A DNA stretch of 64,000 nucleotides, from the NCBI RefSeq assembly GCF_021233055.1, contig NZ_CP089545.1, positions 72,744 to 136,743 of the forward strand, written 5' to 3'. The notes under the pieces were generated by a model. The model was given only the letters and a program-made list of their open reading frames with translations. It did not search any database and was not told the DNA's origin. Below, piece by piece: positions 16,064 through 24,303 of this stretch (within the stretch, counting starts at the first letter, position 1; each line of letters opens with the position of its first letter). This stretch comes from Spirosoma oryzicola. GTDB lineage: Bacteria > Bacteroidota > Bacteroidia > Cytophagales > Spirosomataceae. The position numbers and the translations under genes were made by a program.

Positions 16064-18148
16064 ATGAAACTGCATCTACCGTCTGTTGGCCGCCTTATCC
16101 TGATCTTATTAACCATAGGCTCGGCAACGATGGCCCAGCAGAGGAAAATTGACAGCCTGAAGACGGTACTCGTTCATAGGCTGCCCGACACGACCCGTGC
16201 CAACACCTATTATGATATCGCTAATCTGTTTTATAAGCAGAACCAATCCGACTCAGCGCTCAGCTACCTAAAGCGCATGCAGCCTGTTTGTCTGCGTGCT
16301 CATTACTGGATTGGTCTAGGCGATTACAATCGACTTAGCGGGGTCATTCTTGTGCACCAGGGCTTATTCGAAGATGCATTAACATTTTATCAAAAGTCAC
16401 TAGCGGAATACAGTAAGGTCAATGCGTCAAAAGCTGTTGCAACAGTGTACCACAATATGGGATTGCTTTACAAGATGATCGGGCAAAATCAGGGTGTCCT
16501 GGCGTACAGTAGACAGGGGCTTGATTACATGCAGAAGGCCATTGCGCTCAACGAGCGTTTAGGGGCGGTTCAATCGTTGAGAAGTAATTACATCAACATA
16601 GGAATCCTCTACGAAGACTTTGGCGATTATAAATTAGCTCGAAACTATTTTTACAAAGCACTGTCTCCCATTGGTCAAACGGAAGTAACGTCGGAAGATG
16701 CCCGTATCCTCTACAACAATCTGGGTAAGAACTATACAGTTGAAGGCCAGTACCAGAAGGCCATTACCTATCTTGAAAAAGCATTGGCAATTAACCTGGC
16801 CGTCAGGAAAGTTAGCAGTCTCATTCATAACTACCGGAATCTGGCAACGGCTTACAATGGTTTAAAACAACCGGATAAAGCCATTCAGTATACAGAAAAC
16901 GCGCTAACACTGAGCAAACAGTCAAAGGATGCGTCGCTGGTTAGTACGGTGTACGCCACGGCGGCTACTGTATACGCCGATGCTGGTCAGTACGATAAGG
17001 CGTACGCGTCTCTGGTGCGTAACAAGCGTATAGATGACTCCTTAATGACTATTGCCAAAACACGTACGATCAGCCAGTTGGAGGGAAAGTATGCCACACA
17101 GCAAGCTCAGGCGCTGGCTACCATTAAAGCCAATCTGGAACTGGCCCGAACGCAGACCATAGCGCGCATGGAGGCTCAGAAGGCAAACCAAATTGCAACC
17201 ATCCAGTCGGAAGAGAAACGGCGGGTGGCTCAGATCCGAGCGATGGCCGATATTGAAAAAACACGCGCCGTCGCAGAGCTGCAAACGAAGTACGACACCC
17301 AGAAAAAAGTCCATCGGATTGCCGAACTTGATCAGTACAATCAACAGCGTACCCGGCAAATCCAGTACATGACCGGTGGGCTGGGAGCGCTACTGCTTCT
17401 GTTGAGCGCGCTGGTCGGACAATACACGATTATCCGGCGGACCAATCGACGCTTGTCGATCCAGAACGAAATTATCACCGTTAACAGTCAGCAACTGATG
17501 AGTCAGTCCGATCAGCTGCGCACGTTGATGAAGGAATTGCACCACCGCGTCAAGAATAACCTGGCTATCGTTTCGAGCCTGCTTAAACTCCAGTCGAGCC
17601 GACTCGACGATGAAAAAGCAATTCAGGCTGTACGGGTTGGGCAGCAGCGGGTTGAAGCGATGTCGTTGATTCACCAGCGGCTGTACCAGACCGATCAGCT
17701 CACGGCTGTCAACATGGCCGAGTACCTCACCGATTTGGCGTATAGTCTCATGCGGGCCTACGGCTACCAGCACGACAAGTTTACGCTACAACTCAACGTC
17801 GATCTGCCCGAGTTGGATGTTGATGTTGCCATTCCGCTGGGCTTGATCGTGAATGAGCTGGTAACCAATGCTTTCAAATACGCTTATTCAAACAACCCCT
17901 GTCCCTTGTTACGCATCAACCTCTACCGAAACAAGAATAACCTCAATGCAAACATGATGCTTGAAGTGCAGGACAACGGGCCGGGTATCGACGTTCGTGA
18001 GTGGCAGGGAGCCAACAAATCCAAATCGTTCGGCAAACGCCTGATTATGTCGCTCAGCGAACAGCTGGATGGTCAGGGCGAATGGCTTAAGCAAAATGGT
18101 ACGCTCTTCCGGCTGTCGTTTCAAAATACAAGGCTGTCTGCGGCATAG
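16064..18148 (+). CDS. TPR-containing sensor histidine kinase (HisKA_2)
   Basis: A 694-residue kinase. After a signal peptide (about 1-24, ending MAQQ) come six or more tetratricopeptide repeats (about 40-330) that would be periplasmic, then a long coiled coil rich in Ala, Gln, Lys and Glu (about 335-425), one membrane helix (about 435-455), a HisKA_2 dimerisation segment with the phosphoacceptor in ELHHRVKNNL (H493/H494), and a HATPase domain with NELVTNAFKYAY and DNGPGI. This layout is common in Bacteroidota for kinases that work with LytTR regulators. One such regulator gene follows 101 bases downstream, and the curli genes come next, so it may sense envelope state and control amyloid production (inference). 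Confidence 0.93.
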   Translation: MKLHLPSVGRLILILLTIGSATMAQQRKIDSLKTVLVHRLPDTTRANTYYDIANLFYKQNQSDSALSYLKRMQPVCLRAHYWIGLGDYNRLSGVILVHQGLFEDALTFYQKSLAEYSKVNASKAVATVYHNMGLLYKMIGQNQGVLAYSRQGLDYMQKAIALNERLGAVQSLRSNYINIGILYEDFGDYKLARNYFYKALSPIGQTEVTSEDARILYNNLGKNYTVEGQYQKAITYLEKALAINLAVRKVSSLIHNYRNLATAYNGLKQPDKAIQYTENALTLSKQSKDASLVSTVYATAATVYADAGQYDKAYASLVRNKRIDDSLMTIAKTRTISQLEGKYATQQAQALATIKANLELARTQTIARMEAQKANQIATIQSEEKRRVAQIRAMADIEKTRAVAELQTKYDTQKKVHRIAELDQYNQQRTRQIQYMTGGLGALLLLLSALVGQYTIIRRTNRRLSIQNEIITVNSQQLMSQSDQLRTLMKELHHRVKNNLAIVSSLLKLQSSRLDDEKAIQAVRVGQQRVEAMSLIHQRLYQTDQLTAVNMAEYLTDLAYSLMRAYGYQHDKFTLQLNVDLPELDVDVAIPLGLIVNELVTNAFKYAYSNNPCPLLRINLYRNKNNLNANMMLEVQDNGPGIDVREWQGANKSKSFGKRLIMSLSEQLDGQGEWLKQNGTLFRLSFQNTRLSAA

Positions 18149-18249
18149 CCAACGGGCTCTGACCCTGCATTTCTTGTTGTTTATCAGCTTATTGAGCCAC
18201 GTAAACGCAGACATTTAATCATACGCTTTACCTCCTTTTAGTTACGTTT

Positions 18250-19005
18250 ATGAATAACTCTGAACGCGTTCAGATCCTCGTAGTAGAAGACGAGCCCATC
18301 TTAGCCATGGACCTATCAGATACCCTGGAAGCCGAAGGCTACTGCGTGGTCGGCATTGCCAACAATGGCCCCAAAGCCCTTCAATTGTTTCACAACCAAC
18401 CTGTTGATCTTGTCCTATGCGATATTATGATCAAAGGCGAATGGGACGGGATTGAAACCATTCGCCAGCTCATGACCAAACGCGCGGTTCCCGTTATTTA
18501 CCTGACCGCCCTAACGGACCGCGATACGTTGGATCGGGCCAAACAAACGTACCCTGCTGCCTACCTCAACAAGCCCTGGCAACTGTCCAGCCTGCGTACC
18601 GCTATTGAACTAGCCATTCACAACGCCACGTTGCGCACTTCGCCAGTTCCCGCCGAACGCGATAACAACGGCCGCGAAGCACTGCTTCAGATTAACAACT
18701 ACCTGTATATCAGACAAAATTATCAGTTCGTCCGTATCGACCTGAACGAATTGCTTTACCTGGAAGCTGACAATTCGTACACGAAGCTGGTTACGTCCAA
18801 TCGCAAATACATCCTGCGCTTGACACTTAGTAATATGCTGGAGCGGATCAACCAGCCAGGATTGGTACGTATTCATCGATCGTATGCCATCAATATCAAC
18901 TACGTTGAATCGTTCAACGATGTAGAGGTTAGCATCGGTCCTCAGCTATTACCGCTTAGCCGGAGTTGTAAAGATGATTTCATGCGCCATTTTTTACAGC
19001 GCTAA
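18250..19005 (+). CDS. LytTR-family response regulator
   Basis: A 251-residue regulator. The receiver domain (about 7-120) has E13-D14, phosphoacceptor D58 in LCDIMI, and the conserved lysine in YLNKPW. The C-terminal LytTR DNA-binding domain (about 148-250) is recognised from LLYLEADNSYTKLVTSNRKY and the HRSYAINI stretch. It pairs with the TPR kinase upstream. The first curlin gene starts 310 bases downstream on the same strand, making the curli operon the leading candidate target. Confidence 0.94.
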   Translation: MNNSERVQILVVEDEPILAMDLSDTLEAEGYCVVGIANNGPKALQLFHNQPVDLVLCDIMIKGEWDGIETIRQLMTKRAVPVIYLTALTDRDTLDRAKQTYPAAYLNKPWQLSSLRTAIELAIHNATLRTSPVPAERDNNGREALLQINNYLYIRQNYQFVRIDLNELLYLEADNSYTKLVTSNRKYILRLTLSNMLERINQPGLVRIHRSYAININYVESFNDVEVSIGPQLLPLSRSCKDDFMRHFLQR

Positions 19006-19314
19006 TCTACTTACTCCCTCACAAAACTCTACCATTCACCTACCAAAGGCCGTTATTCACTGCTTTTCTCCGGCACGGTGGTTTGGCACCGGGTACTTTT
19101 GGTTCATCAACTGACTGATCCTAACCCAACCTTTCTCTGCTTATTCGCCCAGCCGTTCACCAATTCACGCACCAGACAATTCGACCTTTCTCTTTCAACT
19201 AGTGCCTCTCGTATGATCAACTGATTCTGACCTGACCGTACTATGACGGCAAAGGCCGGAACAAACACCAGCAGCCTTCTTCCCGACAGATGGAGCTTTA
19301 AACCCAAAAAGATC
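19006..19314 (+). promoter_or_regulatory. Leader region of the curli operon
   Basis: About 310 bases with no credible gene between the LytTR regulator and the first curlin gene. TACTTTTG at 19094-19101 fits the Bacteroidota -7 element TAnnTTTG, but no clear -33 TTTG stands at the right distance, as for a promoter needing an activator. GGCAC words at 19072 and 19085 resemble those in the direct repeat at 15882-15923. If this promoter is used, the leader is about 200 bases. Confidence 0.4.
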
Positions 19315-19719
19315 ATGGAAAAACTTGTCATTACCCCGATCCTTCTTCTTTCCATTACTTCGGTCTTTGCCCAGAACAACGTCACCATTACGCAGACGGG
19401 CGGGGCCAGTAATTCAGCATCCGTCACCCAATCAGGTGAGGGGAACAGCGTCAGCATCAGCCAGACGGGTGGTGCCGTCGCCGATGGTAGTAAGCCCGGT
19501 AATCGGGTGAGCCTACAGGTGCCCCAAGGTACCGAAACGACGATCAGCCAGCGGAATACCGGTCCTAACGTAGTCGAGATTTCGCAGGAAGGTAAGGCGA
19601 CGGCAACGATTAGCCAGTCGTCCGAAACGGGTGAGAATTTTATCAATTCGCTCCCGGCATCCTCACCCAACCGACCGAAGAACAAGCCTGTCAAACGGCA
19701 AAACCGGCGGAAAAACTAA
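19315..19719 (+). CDS. Curlin-like protein, short
   Basis: The ATG at 19315 is chosen because it begins a clean signal peptide (MEKLVITPILLLSITSVFAQ); an in-frame ATG 72 bases upstream would place 24 polar residues before it. The mature protein of about 115 residues has curlin strand motifs of the N-x-V-x-I-x-Q type (NNVTITQTGG, NSVSISQTGG, NVVEISQEGK, TATISQSSE). The C-terminus is a basic tail rich in Lys, Arg, Asn and Pro, unlike CsgA. It is the first gene of the curli operon, 30 bases before the large curlin. Likely role: minor fibre subunit or a nucleator with a basic anchoring tail. Confidence 0.85.
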   Translation: MEKLVITPILLLSITSVFAQNNVTITQTGGASNSASVTQSGEGNSVSISQTGGAVADGSKPGNRVSLQVPQGTETTISQRNTGPNVVEISQEGKATATISQSSETGENFINSLPASSPNRPKNKPVKRQNRRKN

Positions 19720-19749
19720 CCCTTTACTCATTTCTATTTCTTAAAACTC

Positions 19750-21123
19750 ATGAAAAAAGTATTCCTTACCAGTGCGGCACTGATGGCTTTTGCCGCAGCG
19801 AGCTTTGCGCAAACCAACACGGCGACCACCGAACAGAACGGTACCCGCCAAACGGCTAAACAAGTGCAGACCGGTAACTACCTGAAGTCAACGGTTAGCC
19901 AGAACCAGACTACGGGAACGAACGTAGGCAACTTTGCGGCCACTCGTCAGGAAAGCACCGGTTCGGCCGGCAACGACGCTGCCGTTCGCCAGGACGTTGG
20001 TTCCCGCGGTAACCGGGGCTTCGTAACCCAGGTAGGTGGTACGGGGAACCTAAGTTCCATCACTCAAAGTAATGGTAGTGGTGGTGGATCGCTACAGGTG
20101 ACCGAAGGAGCTTCGTCTTCCGAAGTACGTGCGGCTGGTGGTAACTGGGGCGGTATTTACCAACAAGGATCGAACAACAAAGATGTATCGATCAACCAGA
20201 GCAATAACAGCAGCAAGAACTTTGGCGAAATTACGCAGTATGCCAGCGGTACCCGGCCGACCTCAATCGAGCAGTCAACGGGTTCGGTAAACAACGAGGC
20301 TCGTATCAACCAGGGAACAGCTGAGCGAGCAGCAACCAATGTAGCTGCTCGCATTCAGCAGAGTGGTAACAGCCGCGAGAATAAAGGAACAATTACCCAG
20401 GCTAACGAAGGAAGCGTCGCTGGCATTTACCAGAACAACACATCGTCGGGCAACGAAGCGACGATTGACCAGATCGACAACGCCCGGTTTGAAACAGCAA
20501 ACATTTTCCAGAACGACAACGCCAGTAAAAACAAAGCGTCTGTGATCCAGAGCGGATTTGGTGATGTGGCAACTATCTACCAAACTGACAATAGTGTGGG
20601 GAACGTAGCTACCATCGAGCAGACCGGTTTTGGCAGTGACCGCGCCCAAATTAATCAGCAGTATAACGCAACGAATAACCAGGCGACAGTTCAGCAGCAG
20701 GGATCTTACAACGACGCGCAGATCAATCAGTATAATGTAGCGAATAGCCAAGCCACTATCAAGCAGGATTTGGCTTCAACTGCTGGGTTTGGCAACATAG
20801 CCCAGATTAACCAGGGCGAGCAGGGCGGTACCCAATCGAAGAACAATACGGCATCCATTACGCAGAGTTTCAGCGAAAACCAGGCCCGGCTTTTGCAGGT
20901 CGGTACCGGTAACATGGCTACGCTTACGCAAACCGGGGACGGTAACCTGATTCAGTCGATAGACGGTAAAGCAGGCAGCTTTGCTACACAGCGGGGTAAC
21001 GACAACATGCTGACGGTTATGCAAGACTCCGGCAGCTCGGCTCCTTACGTGAAAAACGTGGCCAATGTATCGCAGCTTGGCAACGGAAATACCGCAACGA
21101 TTATGCAGACGGGTCGTAACTAA
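19750..21123 (+). CDS. Major curlin-like amyloid subunit
   Basis: A 457-residue secreted protein with a signal peptide (about 1-20, ASFAQ) and then almost only curlin strand motifs, roughly thirty of the form x-A-x-I-x-Q-x-(spacer)-G-N, which is about fifteen strand-turn-strand repeats. E. coli CsgA has five repeats in about 150 residues, so this subunit is about three times as long. Asn, Gln, Gly, Ser and Thr dominate; Cys is absent. It would be exported through CsgG and form extracellular amyloid. A stem-loop at 21151-21183 follows and may lower expression of the downstream assembly genes relative to this subunit. Confidence 0.93.
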   Translation: MKKVFLTSAALMAFAAASFAQTNTATTEQNGTRQTAKQVQTGNYLKSTVSQNQTTGTNVGNFAATRQESTGSAGNDAAVRQDVGSRGNRGFVTQVGGTGNLSSITQSNGSGGGSLQVTEGASSSEVRAAGGNWGGIYQQGSNNKDVSINQSNNSSKNFGEITQYASGTRPTSIEQSTGSVNNEARINQGTAERAATNVAARIQQSGNSRENKGTITQANEGSVAGIYQNNTSSGNEATIDQIDNARFETANIFQNDNASKNKASVIQSGFGDVATIYQTDNSVGNVATIEQTGFGSDRAQINQQYNATNNQATVQQQGSYNDAQINQYNVANSQATIKQDLASTAGFGNIAQINQGEQGGTQSKNNTASITQSFSENQARLLQVGTGNMATLTQTGDGNLIQSIDGKAGSFATQRGNDNMLTVMQDSGSSAPYVKNVANVSQLGNGNTATIMQTGRN

Positions 21124-21150
21124 TAGCCGTCAGGTGTAAACTGTAAACAG

Positions 21151-21183
21151 GCCGTGGTCGTCAGGCAGTCTGCCGATCACGGC
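21151..21183 (+). terminator. Stem-loop between major curlin and assembly genes
   Basis: Stem of ten pairs with one mismatch (GCCGTGGTCG with CGATCACGGC) enclosing a smaller GGCAG/CTGCC hairpin. There is no T run, so it may be a partial terminator or an RNA-stability element inside the operon. Confidence 0.5.
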
Positions 21184-21202
21184 TTATGTATCGGATCATT
21201 CC

Positions 21203-21760
21203 ATGCTCTTTCGCGTCCTTTTCCTGTTGTTGATTGGGGTTCCTGGGGTATCTGCCCAAACGAATCCCGTTAGCTCACCGGAGGTATTCTGGCAACTGAC
21301 TGCCGGTACAGCGCCTGCTGTCACGTCACCTGCCAATGAGGTAATGTTGCAACAGGCGGGTATGGGTAATCAGGCCACGATAGCGATACTCGGGCAGCAG
21401 AATCAGGTTAGTCTAACGCAGACGGCCAGTGCGAACGCAGCTACGGTGCAGCTGACAGGACAGGCGAACCAGCTTCAACTGAACCAAGCCGGTGGTGGAA
21501 ATCGATTTACCCTTGGGCTCGATGGCAGTACTAATCAACTGCGTGTGAGCCAAAGCGGTGGCGACGTAATCAGCTTGTTGGGTTTATCCGGTAGCAATGC
21601 CCGAATCGATATGATTCAACGGAACGGCAACAACACAATCATGGCCGACGGCTTAACCATTCCCAATACCTCGACGGGAATGGGCGTCGCTAATCTCAGG
21701 ATCGAGCAATCAGGTGGCGCAACCGTCCACATCCAGAACGGCCTATCAATCAAACAGTAA
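21203..21760 (+). CDS. Curlin-like protein, CsgB-type candidate
   Basis: A 185-residue secreted protein with a signal peptide (about 1-18, GVSAQ). Residues 45-150 contain about nine curlin-like strand motifs (NQATIAILGQQN, NQVSLTQTASAN, NQLQLNQAGGGN and so on), less regular and more hydrophobic than those in the large curlin. The C-terminus ends in SIKQ. Position between the major subunit and csgE, and the more degenerate repeats, suit a nucleator like CsgB, but that is inference. It is 12 bases before csgE. Confidence 0.85.
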   Translation: MLFRVLFLLLIGVPGVSAQTNPVSSPEVFWQLTAGTAPAVTSPANEVMLQQAGMGNQATIAILGQQNQVSLTQTASANAATVQLTGQANQLQLNQAGGGNRFTLGLDGSTNQLRVSQSGGDVISLLGLSGSNARIDMIQRNGNNTIMADGLTIPNTSTGMGVANLRIEQSGGATVHIQNGLSIKQ

Positions 21761-21771
21761 AGAAACGATTT

Positions 21772-22290
21772 ATGCGCTGGCTTATCTTCCTGCTTACTAG
21801 CGGTTTGCTGCTTAGCTACGGTGGTTACGCACAGGACCCGGATCTGGAAGGACGGCTCGAAGAAGCAGTAATGGACGAAACGGTTGTCGAACAGGAAGGT
21901 ACGCAGACCCTGATGCTGGATCAGACGCGCAGTAAGATTGGCCGCGATTTTTACGAAGCGTTTTTTCGGCGTTACGCGGAGTTGCCCAAAGTAGTTAGTC
22001 AGCCGGTTTCCACCGATACGACTCGTCGAATTAATCCTAACCTCGAACTCGATCTGACGGCCTTCGTGGTCACCATCGATGAGCTACCCGCTTTCGGTGT
22101 CGGCACGACGGTCATTGTCGTATCGCTCAACGATCAGGTACTCTGGCAAAACTACGTGCAGGCGCGGGCCGACATTCTCGAAGCCTACGCCTTTGATGCT
22201 GCTGAACTGATCAATCAATACGTCATCAATTATCAGGAGGTACAAAATCAGCTCGAAAACGCCGATCAGCGGGGTACGGGCATCTTCTAA
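21772..22290 (+). CDS. csgE: Curli assembly factor CsgE
   Basis: A 172-residue exported protein with a signal peptide (about 1-21, GYAQD). The CsgE domain runs from about 55 to 165, with RDFYEAFFRRYAELP, a FVVTIDELPAFG strand pair, VIVVSLNDQVLWQNYVQ, and a final helix AAELINQYVINYQ; this matches the family around its conserved central strands. CsgE caps the CsgG pore on the periplasmic side and guides curlin subunits into it. It is longer than E. coli CsgE (129 residues) because of an acidic N-terminal extension (about 22-50). It is part of the csgE-F-G run. Confidence 0.9.
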   Translation: MRWLIFLLTSGLLLSYGGYAQDPDLEGRLEEAVMDETVVEQEGTQTLMLDQTRSKIGRDFYEAFFRRYAELPKVVSQPVSTDTTRRINPNLELDLTAFVVTIDELPAFGVGTTVIVVSLNDQVLWQNYVQARADILEAYAFDAAELINQYVINYQEVQNQLENADQRGTGIF

Positions 22291-22383
22291 GACTGATTGA
22301 AGAGTTACCGTTCAGGGATCCAGGCTGACCAATTCGTGTACGTACCGGGGCTTGTCTATCAGTCTGTTAATTTGTTTTCATCG

Positions 22384-22800
22384 ATGAACAAACTACTACT
22401 CGTGTTTTTGCTGCTGACCGGAGCTGCTACCACATACGGCCAAAGCTTCGTCTATCACCCCAACAATCCCAACTTTGGCGGGAACACCTTTAACTACGCC
22501 TGGATGCTTAGCTCAGCCACGGCGCAGGACCGGACCACCGACCCATCGGCCAAAAAAAACGCGACGACCGGCACCCAGACCAGTACGCTTGACAGTTACG
22601 CGCAGAGCCTGCAAAACCAACTACTGAGCCGGATCACCAGTAACCTCATCAGCAAGCAATTTGGCGAATCGACGCTGAAGCCCGGTACCTACACGTTCGG
22701 CGATTTTCAGGTTGAAATTTCTAATGGTACCGATGGCGTCGTCGTACGTATCGTTGACGGAAAGGGGGGCGAAACGTCGATTACGGTACCTTACTTCTAA
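22384..22800 (+). CDS. csgF: Curli assembly factor CsgF
   Basis: The ATG at 22384 is preferred; it begins a signal peptide (MNKLLLVFLLLTGAATTYGQ), and the open frame upstream is not signal-like. The mature N-terminus begins SFVYHPNNPNFGGN, the stretch that in E. coli CsgF inserts into the CsgG channel (there it is GTMTFQFRNPNFGGNPNNG). The product is 138 residues, the same length as E. coli CsgF. The C-terminal half forms beta strands (TYTFGDFQVEISN, VVVRIVDG). CsgF makes a second constriction on the pore and couples secretion to nucleation at the surface. Confidence 0.94.
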   Translation: MNKLLLVFLLLTGAATTYGQSFVYHPNNPNFGGNTFNYAWMLSSATAQDRTTDPSAKKNATTGTQTSTLDSYAQSLQNQLLSRITSNLISKQFGESTLKPGTYTFGDFQVEISNGTDGVVVRIVDGKGGETSITVPYF

Positions 22801-22870
22801 ACCAGAGTCCTAAGTTACCCGACCAATACACTACCAATAACGATCACTATTTCCCGAACTTGTTACGCCA

Positions 22871-24280
22871 ATGTCTATTCGCTGTCTGCTCCGCCCGCTG
22901 GTGCTGACTACCTTCGTAAGCCTGTTAAGCGGCTGCACGGCTTTTTTTTATCAGCCTACCGGTCCGCGTCGGGCGCGGCTAGGCGAGACAACGCCCACCA
23001 CGACCACGCTTCGGTCGCTGCCACCGGCGAAGGAAAAAATCGTGGCCGCCGTCTATAAATTCCGTGACCTGACGGGGCAATACAAACAGACCGAAACCGG
23101 CACCGGTTTTTCGACGGCTGTCACGCAGGGTACGACCAATATTCTGCTTAAAGCGCTGGAAGAAAGCAACTGGTTTGTACCCATCGAACGGGAGAACGTT
23201 AGTAACCTGCTCAATGAACGCAAAATTGTTCGGTCGAGTGTAGCGCAGTTTAAGGACGGTGAAAACCTGCCCCCGCTGCTCTTTGCGGGAATCATCCTGG
23301 AAGGGGGCGTGGTGTCCTACGACGCCAACATCATTACCGGGGGTGGTGGGCTGCAATACTTTGCTGCGGGCGGCTCAACACAGTACCGGCAGGACCGCGT
23401 AACGGTCTACTTACGGGCTGTAGCGACGAAAACAGGTAAGATTCTTAAAACCATTTACACATCGAAAACCATTCTGTCGCAGACGGTCAACGCCAGTTTA
23501 TTTCGGTATGTTACGTTTAAACGACTGCTGGAAACTGAAACGGGACTGACCACTACCGAACCGGGGCAGATGGCCGTGACGGAGGCCATCGAAAAAGCCG
23601 TCGAGGGCCTAATTATCGAAGGAGTACGCGATGGGCTGTGGGCCGCCGAAGATAAGCAGGCCGGTCCAATGAAGAAAGTGCTCGATGCCTATGACACCGA
23701 AAAGACCCGCATGAGCGAGACCGACGTGTACGGCATCCGCCCTGAAATTGACGCGCCGTTGATCACCATCCAACCGTATGCCGGTGTCATGCGCTACTCC
23801 GGCGACTATGTCCGGCACACGATGAAGGGGGTGTATGGCGCATCGATGGACGTTTATTTCAGCTCGAAGTTCGGTATACAGGCCAATGCCGCGACCGGAA
23901 CGCTGGCTAGCGAAGGAGCCTTTTCGTCCCGTATTTCGTCGCTTGAAGGAAACCTGATCTTCCGACCAACACCCTTTCAACACTGGACTTCACTGTTGTT
24001 CATCGGTGTGGGTATGGTGTCGCGGGCGGGAACCAGTCCATTCAACTGGCAGGGCAATCGCTATTTACAGGCGCAGGGGGGCGTCGGCATTCAGTATTCA
24101 TCGAATGGCCTGATCGGCTTCCGGTCAACAATCTTGTACAACCAGCCGTTTACCGACGCACTCGACGGCATCACGGCTGGCACACGCAATGACTACTACC
24201 TGCGGGGCACAGCAGGGCTGACGCTGAATATCGGCAGTATCTACCGGCCCAAGCGCACCCCCGTCAACACCCGTAACTAA
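22871..24280 (+). CDS. csgG: Curli secretion channel CsgG with C-terminal barrel-like domain
   Basis: Outer-membrane lipoprotein: signal peptide with lipobox LLSGC (C22 or nearby). Residues about 45-270 match CsgG: VAAVYKFRDLTGQYK, a TNILLKALEESNWFVPIERENVSNLLNERKIVR core, and the membrane hairpins and RVTVYLRAVATKTGKI strand. E. coli CsgG is 277 residues; this one is 469. The extra C-terminal 180 residues (about 290-469) look like an outer-membrane beta barrel or beta sandwich with alternating strands (IQPYAGVMRYSG, LRGTAGLTLNIG). CsgG forms a nonameric export pore. The extension could tether nine copies of an extra domain to the pore, a feature to check in related genomes. It is 70 bases after csgF and 23 bases before the next gene. 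Confidence 0.93.
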   Translation: MSIRCLLRPLVLTTFVSLLSGCTAFFYQPTGPRRARLGETTPTTTTLRSLPPAKEKIVAAVYKFRDLTGQYKQTETGTGFSTAVTQGTTNILLKALEESNWFVPIERENVSNLLNERKIVRSSVAQFKDGENLPPLLFAGIILEGGVVSYDANIITGGGGLQYFAAGGSTQYRQDRVTVYLRAVATKTGKILKTIYTSKTILSQTVNASLFRYVTFKRLLETETGLTTTEPGQMAVTEAIEKAVEGLIIEGVRDGLWAAEDKQAGPMKKVLDAYDTEKTRMSETDVYGIRPEIDAPLITIQPYAGVMRYSGDYVRHTMKGVYGASMDVYFSSKFGIQANAATGTLASEGAFSSRISSLEGNLIFRPTPFQHWTSLLFIGVGMVSRAGTSPFNWQGNRYLQAQGGVGIQYSSNGLIGFRSTILYNQPFTDALDGITAGTRNDYYLRGTAGLTLNIGSIYRPKRTPVNTRN

Positions 24281-24303
24281 TCCTACCTCATCCGCCAATT
24301 GCC

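Noticed and set aside
19750..21123. DNA repeats resembling a CRISPR or minisatellite
   Set aside because: The repeats are at protein level (curlin strands) and vary in DNA; there is no constant repeat and spacer pattern.
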